From positions 221,501 through 285,500 of the forward strand of contig JACVTC010000168.1 of NCBI GenBank assembly GCA_016946835.1: a stretch of 64,000 nt of DNA, written 5' to 3'. Position numbers and translations under genes: made by a program. This document shows positions 1-11,000 of this stretch, piece by piece. The notes beneath the pieces were generated by a model, which saw nothing but the letters and a program-made list of their open reading frames with translations, was not told the DNA's origin and did no database searches. Numbering within the stretch: the first letter of the stretch is position 1; the number at the start of each line of letters is the position of its first letter. This DNA comes from Neocallimastix lanati (nom. inval.). Taxonomy: Eukaryota; Neocallimastigomycota; Neocallimastigomycetes; Neocallimastigales; Neocallimastigaceae.

Positions 1-138
1 TGAATATTATTATTGTGTGTATTATTCTATATAATATTAAAATATATTATTTTGTCAATTATTCCCTACTGTTATCGTCCAAATAAAATAAAATAAATAT
101 TGATATTGATGTTTAATAAAAATATCGTATCATTGTTG

Positions 139-1730
139 TGTAAGAATCTATAATTATTTGCTAGCAAATAATTATATTTTCTTAGTTTGTTGAAATTACA
201 ACTGAATTAAATTTCAATTTCAATTAATTTCAATTATTAAAAACAAAATAATTAATAAAAATTTATAATTCATTAATTATTCTTTAAATTTTATTTATTT
301 AATAATATTATAAGTTATTTGATCATCTTAGGACCAGCTTAGGCCTACTGATTCTAATGATATCATATTAAACTTAAATATTATTAATAAATAAAATATT
401 TATTCAACATGAATCATTTGGTCATGTCATCCTTGATTCATAAATTAATGTTTATGTATTAATTTATGTTATATTGATTTAATTAATTATTAATTATTAA
501 TTACTATATTAAATATTTAAATTTAATATTATATTATATATATTAGCTAATATATTAGATTAAAAAATATAATTTATTTATATTAAACATATTCTTATAC
601 TAAATATTATTATTATCAACTTTATTTTATTATTATTAATATTCTCAAACCTACAAAGTATAAAAAGAAAATTCAAATTTATCTTTTTGTTCTTTGTAAG
701 GTTATAGTTAACCTATTATAATATAACTATATATTTATTAATAAATAAAAATTTTTTATCATATCAAACCAATTATTAGTTTTAATTAAGTGTTAAATTA
801 ACAAATTTAACTTTATAACTCTTTTATTTTAGTAATTTATTTATATCTATATAGTTATATTATATAGATATATCAACCTGATTCCATCGTTAAATTCAAA
901 CTGTCTACTTTTTAACATAGTTAAGTTATTATAACTATAACTTTATTTAATTACATATAATATTTATTAAATTTATTTAATTTAATTTTAAATATTTATT
1001 AATTTAACAAAATTTATTTAATTAATTTTAAATAATATATTTACAATATGTTAAATTCTCTACTGTAACTAATGTATTCGGTATTGTATTGCATTCTGTA
1101 TTTTATAATGTATTCTGTATTTTATTAACTATTTAATTTTATATTTTTAATATAAGGATAAATTATATGATCGAAATATCTTTATTATTTTATTCTCTTA
1201 TTTTCGATCATTAGATTAGATTGGAAAATCGGTTAATTAAGATTTTTTCCAATTACTTTTTAGAAGTAATCGGTTTTACTTAATTAATGCGGTGATCGAT
1301 ATGAATAGAATATCGATCGAAAACTTATTTAGGTTTTTCTATCTAATCTTTTCCTAGATAAGAGATTTGTTAAGATTAGAAAACCCTTTCTTATTTAACC
1401 TTATTTTCATAAAAAAATATAAATAAGGCTCTTGAGTTCTCTTTGAGAAATCAAGAGTTATTATTATAAAAACATAGTTATAATAGTAACAGTTTTATAT
1501 TTTTAACTTTATTAAATTAATAAAATATTTTATTCAAAAAACATATTTTAAAATCAAATTTATACAAACAATTCTTCTCTTACTTCTCGTGTTATTATTA
1601 TAATTAATTTTATAATAAACTCTAAAGGTAAAAAAAATTTATCTTATTTTATTTTCTCAACTTAATGAATTAGTCGTTAAGTTGTAGTCAATAATTCTAT
1701 TTTGAGTTAGTTCTTAATAGAATTATTACA
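139..1730 (+). mobile_element. Solo LTR, 1592 bp, with TSD TGTTG
   Basis: Starts TGTAAGAATC and ends GAATTATTACA. It is flanked by a perfect 5-bp direct repeat TGTTG (134-138 and 1731-1735), so it behaves as a single integration unit. A TATA-like TATAAATAAGG lies about 30 bp before the word AAGAGTTATTAT at 1453-1464, which I take as the transcript start (R). The R+U5 part is 278 bp, the same length as in the LTR at 2661-3505. U3 is unusually long at about 1.3 kb and may contain an older nested insertion. No internal coding region remains, so this is a solo LTR left by LTR-LTR recombination. Confidence 0.75.
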
Positions 1731-1735
1731 TGTTG

Positions 1736-2655
1736 TTAAGGAATGAACAAATAATGTTAATTTTATTATTTTTCATAAAAATAACTTAACCACTAAAATT
1801 AAATTATTTATTTCCTTACTTGGAGAACTTTCTTATGTTCTATTACTGCCAAATTATTACTAATATTAAAATATTATTATTAATATAAATTCTTTATCAA
1901 TATCAATACTTTATTATTAAAATTAATACTATATTATTAATATCAATATTATTATCAATATCTAGTTTTATTAATATGATTTATTCTATCAATATTTTAT
2001 TATTAAAGAAAATTTTATTTTACAAATATTACTAATACAGATTATTTATTATTAATAAAAATTAATATAATTAATAATGATTTAAAAATATTTTACTTAA
2101 ATCCATGATCCTTGTCATTAAAATTAGTAATACTTCCTTCCAAAATACACCCTATTTATGATAATATTAATAATAGATAATAATCTAAAATACTTTTATT
2201 TAAAAATATTATAAAATTAAAAATACTCCATTACTAATAGTTCTGTAAAGTAATAAAATTATTTTTAAAATATATTATCACTACAATTAATAATAAATAG
2301 TTTAGAATTTAATAATATATAATAATTATTTATTATAATAGAATAGATTATGAATTTATAATTTAAATATAATTCAAACATGTAACTCTAAAATATTCTA
2401 AAGAAATGGCTTGAACATTTCTAACGATAAAAAAAAATATAAATAGATGAGAAAATTGTATTTGAGAAAAATAATCTTAAAAAAAAAAAATATAATCTTA
2501 TTGAAGAAATTAAATTATTTTTAGTTTTTAATTGAATAATTTTTATTAGATAAATAAATAAAATATTTTAAAAAAAGATATATTTTAATTTTTAATTTTT
2601 TTTATTTTAGTGTTTATTTCTATATTTATTATTATTCTGTCCCTAACCTCAACAT
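1736..2655. other. AT-rich intergenic DNA, no gene seen
   Basis: Very AT-rich spacer between two solo LTRs. Short A runs and TA-rich simple sequence are present. I see no coding region, RNA gene or clear repeat boundary. Confidence 0.6.
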
Positions 2656-2660
2656 TTGTG

Positions 2661-3505
2661 TGTAAAGAATTATAATTATTTTTCAAAATAATTATTATTC
2701 TTTATTAAATAATTAATATTTAAAGTTTATTATTTTATAAAATTTTATGAATAATTTTATTAATTATGTCATATATTAATTATTAATTAATGTTATTGTT
2801 TTAAAATTTATATACATTAAATTAAATTATCAATAATTAATATATTAAATTATAATAATGTATTATTGTATTAAAATAATGATAAATTCTATTTAATTAA
2901 GAAAAATTAAATTATATTAAAATGATAAATTTATTTAATCAAGAAATAATTAAATTATATTATTTCTTGGACTTTTAATTAAGAAAATTAAAAGAATTAA
3001 TTATTTAATTATACTTGTGATTAAATATTAATAAAATTAATATATAATTAGTTAATAAGTTTTCTCCCTTATTCGGGTTTTCTTATTAACTAAAGATTGA
3101 TATAATTAAACACCAATCGAGATCTATCTAGTTTTTTCTTCTAATCTTTTTCTAGATAGAGATAATTTTCCAAGATTAGAAATCAAATTAATATAAATAG
3201 GACTCTTGATTCTTCTAAAAAATAATCAAGAGTTATTATTATAAGAAATTATAATAATTAACACAAATATTTTAAAATTACTTTTAATAAAAAATTTTTA
3301 TAATAAAATATTTTCTAAAATACTCTTAACCTTTGACTTTTAGTATTGTTTATTATAATCTTATAATAAATTCTAATTTTAAATACTCTCGTTTTCAATA
3401 TTTTAAATTATATTTTTTAATTTTATCTCAATAATATTTTTTATTATTAATTGTAGAAAGAATTAATTATTAATATAATTAAATATTTTTAATTAATTCT
3501 TTACA
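2661..3505 (+). mobile_element. Solo LTR, 845 bp, with TSD TTGTG
   Basis: Starts TGTAAAGAATT and ends AATTCTTTACA, with a perfect 5-bp duplication TTGTG at 2656-2660 and 3506-3510. A TATAAATAGG box at about 3192-3201 precedes AAGAGTTATTAT (3228-3239) by about 30 bp, the layout of a U3 promoter and R start. The last part of U5 is a 13-bp perfect inverted repeat (3457-3469 with 3490-3502), ending three bases before the LTR end. No internal region is present. Confidence 0.82.
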
Positions 3506-3510
3506 TTGTG

Positions 3511-5070
3511 ATAAATAAAGAAATTATAAAATTAAAATAAATAATAAATATTAAAATCTTGTCAAAGTTTTGTGATAATTTGGTCTTAACGATTAGGTCA
3601 AGATGCCAAATTATAGTAATTAATTAGTAATTTAAATTTACTCTTATTTAAAACATATTGTTATTAGTAAATTTTTTAATTAAGTTTTTATTTAAAATAT
3701 AATTTTTATTTAATCTTAATAATATATTATTACATTATTATTTTATATAATTATTACTATAATTTAAATTACAATAATCCTACAAAGGATTAATCAAAAA
3801 ATTTAAACATGTATTTATATAAAATAATTAATTATTAAAATATTAATTATTAATATGAATACGTAATAGTATTAATATAAGTTTGATATTGATAATATAA
3901 AATAAGATAATTGTAACGCTGTGCTTAACAATAAGAAACAAGAATTTAAATTAATAACCTAATAAAATAAAACTTATTATTAAACACAAATCTTGAATCA
4001 AAAGGTTGGTGTTAAATAATAATTTATTAATTATTAATTTTTTAATAAAAACACGATTTTTCAATTTACATGAAATTTTTTGAGATATTTATATTTTTTT
4101 TCAATTAAATAAATTAATTAAATTTTTATGAATTAAATTTTTATAATTTAAACCAATCAAATAATTATAAACTAAAATATTTTAATAATAATAAATAAAT
4201 AAAAATAATAAAAAATTTTAAGGTAAATGTTCGGATTCGAACTCGCGAACTTAGCTATAAATTATAAGTATTAAACACTAAAATATATTATTTATTTCTG
4301 TGATCCGTTAAAATAATAATATAAATATTTAATATAAATAAAATATAAGAATATAATATTAGCTAAATATTATATTTTATAATTAAAATATAATATGTAG
4401 AAATTAATTTAATGACAATCACGTGTTTACATTATTTAATATATATTAATTTCAATATGTTAATAATATTTAGTCAATTAGTTGGCCTAGACTATTTCCT
4501 AAATATTTTAATAATAATTATTATATTATTAATTATTAATATTGAAATTAAATAACTGAATTATTGAAATTGAAATTGAAATTGAAATTCAGATATTATC
4601 TTAACAATTCTTATTTAACTTAACCCAAAATTAATTCTTTTCGAAGTCCCGAAATCAAATTAAAAAAATTAATTAAAAGAAATAATTGAAAATAAAAATA
4701 ATAATAATTTAATTAATCATTAACAATTTAATTAAATCTAAAATAAATTAATAATTAATATTCTTATAAAATTATAAACAAACAAAATAATAAACAAATT
4801 TAATAAATTGCACATAAAAGTCCCGCATACCAAGTTGTTAAAATTAAGATTAAATTTAAAAGTTTATTTCATATAATAGATTATTATTTTCAATTTTGCT
4901 TAATGATTTTTTAATTTATTTATTCAATTTATTTAAATAATTATTATTTGTTCACTTATATAATTATATATTGAGATTAAATTATATATTAATTTCTTAT
5001 TAAATTTTATAATTTTAATTAATCCAATAATGGATTAATATTTAACCACAGTACAAGTACCATGGGTTCT
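3511..5070. other. AT-rich intergenic DNA
   Basis: No gene recognised. It contains a short GAAATT microsatellite at about 4563-4589 and a compact palindromic TTCG/CGAA patch at 4229-4250. The left end of a minus-strand LTR (see the gag relic at 5076-6516) may extend into the right part of this stretch. Confidence 0.5.
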
Positions 5071-5075
5071 TGACA

Positions 5076-6516
5076 TTGCCTCCTCTAGGAACCATTACTC
5101 CGGATGGTTAACATTGACACAAAATTATTAGTAAAAATGTCGTTGATACTCGGCTAATATTTGATCATAATACTTATTTTTATCAATGATATTTCCATCT
5201 ACCCAATCTTGGGAATTATTCCTTCAAGTAACCAAGTATTGGTAGTTTCCCTTATACTTTCTTGAGCTAAGAATTTTAATTATATATGTTGGTGAATTTA
5301 CCGTAGGGTTGTGAGAACTTCCCTTTTCCCTGGTTGTCTTATTCTTCTCCTTATAAGGGGGAAATTGTTTGTTCCTCTTTTTTCCTTTTTTTTTTTGTAC
5401 TGATGTCTTCTCTTTCTTTTTCATTCACGAAGATCTTATATTCGGTACTATAGATTCCTAACAATGTGACAACTAAAGCTCGATTGTCTTGTCGACTCTC
5501 TTTTTTCTAATCTTTCGTCGTGGTACCTATTATGGTCTATATCGCACCGGATCAGACAGCGAGTTAAGTCCTTGAGAGAGATCTTCGTAGGGTTGTCGGC
5601 TTCCAAATTCATAAATTCCTTTTATACAGAAGGTTGAATTAGGTAGTTTAGTATGCCTTTCCTTTGCTCTTCCGTGCAACCGATTGCCCTGGTAAGTTGG
5701 TTGAATTCCGCTAAGTAGTCGTAGACCTTCCCCCATTCATGCTTTAGTTTCAGGAGCTTAGATTTCATTAGCTCCTTATCTTCTTCTAATTGAAAATCAG
5801 CCCTCATTTCTTCAAACAACTTTGCAAGGTCAGGGCGTCTTTCTTGGGTTTCTTTCTGGGTAGCTTGATACCATAGAGCAGCACTTCCTCTTAGGCGGCC
5901 TGTAACGTAGTATACCTTTGCTTGTTCGTCATAAAGGTATCTACTGGCGTATCAATAGAAGTGGCTTTTGAATCTCTCGATAAAAGTATTTACTTCTATG
6001 GCTTCTTCATAAAAGTAAAAGGGTGGTTCTGGTTGAGGGGCGATGGTATCCCTCATAAGCACATATCCGTCGGCGTTCCTTGGTATCTTTGGCGCCTGGC
6101 TACCTTTAAGCTGTTCATTTATGAAGGTAGCTACCCGCTCTTTGGCATTTTCAATACTTTCCAGGTTCTGTTTTTCTACTTTGTCGAGCCTGGAAGTGTC
6201 TTCCTGAAATTTATCTTGGACGACCTTTCCAAAAGAGTTGAATCTCTAGTGGGAATTTACTATGGTAGTATGGCTATTGATAGCCTCTACGATTGAAGCC
6301 AAGCGTTCTATCATCTTCTATTAATGAAAATGAAATGAATTCTTTTGTGAAACCATTTAACTTATCTGAAGGTCCATTAATCCGAGTTGGAATTGTAAAT
6401 AAAAACGCATTAATTAGATATTTAACTAGACGTCTGGAGGGTTGTCTCAGTCTTTTCTACCTTCTTGGATTCTTTGACTTCGTTTCTTTACTGCTGGAAG
6501 CTTTAGGTGCAGCCAT
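5076..6516 (-). pseudogene. Decayed gypsy-type gag joined directly to a polypurine tract
   Basis: On the minus strand an ATG at 6516 opens MAAPKASSSKE and quickly hits stops. Between about 6060 and 5560, shifting frames give a convincing Ty3/gypsy gag (Retrotrans_gag type): EEAIEVNTFIERFKSHFY, then YDEQAKVYYVTGRLRGSAALW, then WGKVYDYLAEFNQLTRAIG. The C-terminal part (5424-5224) is a lysine-rich stretch without a CCHC knuckle. No protease, RT or integrase follows. About 140 bp later comes a purine tract and TGTCAAGAACC (minus start at 5075), which looks like a PPT/3' LTR junction. A similar TGTCGAGAACC at 6754 could be the matching LTR end, but the two stretches do not align well. Either a gag-only derivative or an internally deleted element. 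Confidence 0.7.
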
Positions 6517-7165
6517 CTTTTTTAATTGATAATTTTTTTATAATTAATTTTTTTAATTCATTAAATTTACTTTAAAGAGTTAACAATGTCAAAAATAGAG
6601 AAAAATTAATGTTTTTTAAATTTTCTTAATAACTTATTAAACATTAAATTTAGGGAATTAAAAATTAATTTTATTTTTTTTTTATTAAAATTGTAACAAA
6701 TCTTAATGTTACTTAAGATTGTTATAAGGTTTTTTACACAAAAGGTTCTCGACACTAAAGTAATTCAAAATATGTTTTATTAAAATAAGTTTTTTTTTAT
6801 TAGTAAAAATATAAATTATTATTTTATTAATTAATCATTGTAATATTTTAAATTACTTTAAAATTAATTAATAAAAGCACAAGTAAAAATATTTTATTAT
6901 GAAATTTTACACCTATTTATAGTTTTTCAGGAAAATTAATTATTTTAAGTTATCAGTTGTTATTAGTAATTATTAGAAATAAAAGAAAATTAAAGAAAAT
7001 TAAAGAAAACAAGTTTTCTTTCTAGAAAATGAATCTTAGATAAAAAATGATAAAAAATATTAATAAAATAGATTTTTCTAGTTTTATCGGTTCAATTGTT
7101 TAACCGATAAACACTAGTAATTTCTTTAATATTCTAGTTATAATAAATAAAAAGTTATTAAAATT
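6517..7165. other. AT-rich spacer with a perfect hairpin
   Basis: No coding region. At 7078-7116 there is an inverted repeat with arms around TTTATCGGTT and AACCGATAAA. The rest is AT-rich leader or spacer DNA beside the decayed gag. Confidence 0.5.
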
Positions 7166-7238
7166 TGGAAAGAGTGGGTGTCGAACCCTAAGGGTTCAGC
7201 CCGATGGTTATGGTAACTTACCATTGAACCATAGTTAC
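7166..7238 (-). pseudogene. tRNA-like remnant with Pol III A and B boxes
   Basis: Minus strand. TGGTTCAATGG (7231-7221) matches the A-box consensus TRGYNNANNNG, and GTTCGACAC (7186-7178) matches the B-box consensus GWTCRANNC. Their 45-nt spacing equals tRNA positions 8 to 53, and a T run follows downstream (about 7150). When folded, only 4 of 7 acceptor pairs and 3 of 5 T-stem pairs form, and D and anticodon stems fail. So I call a tRNA pseudogene or tRNA-derived Pol III unit rather than a working tRNA. It sits 13-17 bp from the gypsy target site. Confidence 0.45.
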
Positions 7239-7255
7239 TAATTTACTAGTAATGA

Positions 7256-8049
7256 TGTAATAATTTCTATAAATTATAGAAATTATTATTTATAATTAAT
7301 ATTAACTAAACTATTAAGATTAAATAAAAAAGTAAAATAAAAATTAAAATAAAAATAAGAATTTAATACTTATCTTTAAAATTAGAGTTTATTATAAGAA
7401 AATATAATAGACCTTAAATGAATGAGAAATAAAATATGTTTTTATCAAAAGAACTTTATTAATCTATTTTATTATTAAATATTTTATTATTTTTTTTTTT
7501 GACAAATTTTAAAATAACTATTTTATATTAATTGAAATATTAATGTCTTTTATTGTTATTATATTTTTCTTAAAATAATAACTCTTGATTTTCTAAAGAC
7601 GAAAATCAACAGCTATTTATATTTTTACAAAAATAAATGTATTTTTCTAATCTTAACAATGATTCTTTCCAGAAAAAGATTAGAAGAAAAAACTGGAAAG
7701 ATTTTTTGATCAATAATCTATACTTATTGATCATCGTGTTATTAAATAAAACCAATTATAATTAATCGGAAAAACTTTAATAACCGATTTTAATAACTAA
7801 AAGAATTAAAAAGAAAAAGGATAAAAAAGAGAAGGATAAAATAATGCAGAAATTTTATTAAATACATTTTTTCTATGAAATAATACAGAAGTTATATTAA
7901 ATACATTTTTTCATATAACAATTAATACATTAATTGGTATAATTGTTTTTAAATGAAATAAATTTTTTTTAAAGAATAATAATTATGAAATAATTATTAA
8001 TTAATAAGAAATAGAAATAAATTATAAAAATTTATATCAATTTCTTACA
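7256..8049 (-). repeat. 3' LTR of the gypsy element
   Basis: In element sense it starts TGTAAGAAATTG and ends TATAGAAATTATTACA. TATAAATAG lies about 35 nt before AAGAGTTATTAT (7586-7575), the predicted R start. The U5 end is a 13-bp perfect hairpin (7259-7271 with 7275-7287, 3-nt loop) just inside the terminal ACA. Confidence 0.92.
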
Positions 8050-8065
8050 TTGCACCTCCTTATGA
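8050..8065 (-). promoter_or_regulatory. Polypurine tract of the gypsy element
   Basis: In element sense AAGGAGG-TGCAA directly precedes the 3' LTR TGTAAG. The Gag-Pol stop codon lies only about 10 bp from the LTR, so the PPT touches the end of the ORF. The position is that expected for plus-strand priming. Confidence 0.7.
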
Positions 8066-11000
8066 TGCATCCACTAGTTCCGGATTTCTTTTTGTATAAG
8101 GCTCCAACTGGGAAACATGAAATACCGGATGTAAATGTAGATTTTCTGGCAAATCTAACCGGTAATTCATTCTCTCCCTCACTTCCAAAACTCTAAACGG
8201 CCCAAGATATTGTGAAGAAAGTTTTTTGGATGGCTCATTTGTAAAATAATATCTTTTTAGCCATACAAAATCATTTACTTTGAATGAAGGTCCTGTAGCT
8301 TTCTTCGAATCTCCAAACTTCTTAAAATTTTCTTTAGCTTTTTGTAAGTGTCTCTTCAATGCTTCGAAATGTGAGGACCAATCCCTGGTTAAAGCGGAAG
8401 CATTATCCTTTAGAAGAACAGGAGGCGACTCTATAGTACAGGAAGGATTAAAGCCATAATTAGCAAAGAATGGTGATTTACCTATGGACTTATGCAGGGA
8501 GTTGTTATAGGCCATTTCACATAAAGGAACATAATAACACCATTCATTTTGGGACGTTGAACAATAACATCGGAGATACTGCTCAATTACTGAATTTGCA
8601 CGCTCAATTTGTCCATTGGATTGTTGATGGTGAGCTGTGGCAAGTCTTGGATTAGCGTTAATAGCAGAGCACAACGAAGTCCAAAATTCTGATGAAAATT
8701 GAGAACCATGGTCCGAAACAATTATTTTAGGGAATCCATGGTAGCGAAAAACATTGAATAGAAGCATTTTGGCCGTCAGATCAGCGGAGGGAACATCAGA
8801 ACAAGGGACAAGGTGAATCATTTTGGTCAGATGGTCAGCTACAACCATTAAACATGTACAATCTTGCGAACTGGGAAGTGAAGTGATAAAGTCAACGCCA
8901 ATTATTTCCCAAGGTCTACTGGGAACCGGTAAAGGTTGTATTTTACCATATGGCTTGTGTCTTCGGAGCTTATTTCTTCCACAAACATCGCATGAGGATA
9001 TGTAATTCTTGATGTCTTTTTTCATATTTGGCCACCAATAATTTCTTCTTAATTTTTCAAAAGTTTTATCTACTCCTTGGTGACCATTAGTTGGACCATC
9101 ATGATACATTTTCAATACCTTGGCCTTGAGTGAAGAAGGGACAATTATTCGGTTCTGAAAATGCAGAACCCCTTCGACGATGGTAAAAAGCGAACTTTTT
9201 ACTTCATTTGACCTTGTTTTAATTTTATTGAGTGTATCCTTACAGTATGTGTCAGACTTCTGAGCTTCAATTAAGGCTTTTAAGTTGTCAGAAGGTGCAC
9301 AACAAAATATCTCTTCATCTAACAGAGGATAACCTTCATTGGTCGAATCCTTGTTGACGTAATCAGGGCGTCTTGATAAAGAGTCAGGTTTACCACTCTT
9401 AATACCGGAGCGAAATGAAATCCTATAAGTGAACTTTGAGAGAAAGAGACTCCATCTAATTTGTCTTTGGTTTAATTTTTGAGGTTGCTTAAAATATAAC
9501 AGATTTCTGTGATCTGTGACTACTTGTACTGGAAATTTAGCACCTTCTAGGTGATGGCGCCAGGTTTCAAAAGCTACGATTATTGCAAGTAATTCCTTGT
9601 CATAAATAGTATAATTGATTTCAGCAGAAGACAAGGACCTAGAGTAGAAAGCAACCGGATGGAGTTTATTGTCTTTGTTACTAATTTGGGATAAAACACA
9701 ACCAACAGCGAAATTGCTAGCGTCCGTTTCTACAAAGAATTCTTTCTCTGGATCTGGATAAACTAGGATTTCTTCCGTCGTAAAAGCTTCTTTGAGTTTG
9801 TTGAAAGCATTGTCTGCCCTAACATCCCAAATGAAGGGAGAGTTCTTCTTCAAAAGCCGACGGAGAGGTTCAATGATCTCGGCAAAATTATTTATGAACT
9901 TCCTATAGAAGTTACAAAGTCCTAGAAACCCTTGGAGTTCTTTAATATTTTTTGGGATAGGCCAGTCGATAACAGCTTTAACCTTATTCCTGTCCATTGA
10001 AAGACCATTTACAGACACCACAAACCCTAAAAAAATAGTTTCTTTAACATGAAAATCACATTTTTCCAATTTCACGTAAAGACCATTTTTAATTAGAAGC
10101 GACAATATTTTACGAACATGTTGAATATGTTCGTCTAAACTTTTTGAATAAATTATTATATCATCCAAGTATACTTGAACAAATATGCCAATTGCATCAG
10201 ATAAAACATCCTGGATGAATCTTTGAAACACCGAGGGGGCATTTCTTAGGCCAAAGGGCATTACTAGATATTCAAATTGGCCTAAAGGTGTTCTAAAAGC
10301 AGTTAAATATTCATGACCTTCTTTAACGCGGACAAGGTTATATGCAGATCGAAGGTCCAAACGAGTGAATATTACTGCCCCCTTAAACGATTCAATCAAG
10401 TCAACCAATCTTGGGATAGGGTAGCTATTCCTAATTGTAATAGAATTTAATTTCCTATAATCAACGCAGAGTCGTAAGCTTCCATCTTGTTTTTTTACAA
10501 ACAGGACAGGGGCACCAGCAGGTGATTTTGACTTCCTTATAAACCCCTTATCTAAATTTTCTTTTAAATAGTTTTTAAGAGCTTCCATTTCGACAATCGT
10601 AAGAGAGTACACAGGTCCATAATATAATTGACCACCAGGGACTAGGTCAATTGATATATCATATTCACGATGTGGAGGCAATTTGTCTGCCTCTTTCTTT
10701 TCAAATACAATTTTCAAATCTTGATAGTATATGTTGATAATTTCATCTTTATCAGTTTCATTTACTAAAGCGGCGCAAATATCTATATCAAAAAGTTCGT
10801 CACCAGATATTGAGTATGTTTCTGTTTTATCTTTTGATACATTGTTGTTTTCGTTGTTTGGCAAAATTGCAGCAGTAACATCTTTAGAGTGAAAAATGAA
10901 TTTATTCCCTTTTGCTGAAGGGCAGTGATTTCCGCAGTGGTTCTCTAAAAAGTAAATCTTATTATTTTTGAAATCTACGTATGGCATATGAATACTCAAC

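Noticed and set aside
3912-3930. TGTAACGCTGTGC as the start of a family C element
   Set aside because: Only TGTAACGC is shared with the end at 19212; no collinear similarity beyond that.
4229-4256. Possible second tRNA (minus strand, B-box-like GTTCGAATC)
   Set aside because: No A box at the right distance and the T stem does not pair; it is a short TTCG/CGAA palindromic patch.
5922-6529. Two plus-strand ORFs of 124 and 78 codons
   Set aside because: Antisense of the decayed minus-strand gag, whose family motifs are recognisable.
6748-6754. TGTCGAGAACC as the 5' LTR of the gag relic
   Set aside because: Only the first 11 bases resemble the start at 5075; the following sequence does not align, so no LTR pair is claimed.
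7166-7238. A functional tRNA gene
   Set aside because: Boxes and spacing are good, but acceptor, D and anticodon stems do not form, so only a tRNA-like remnant is claimed.
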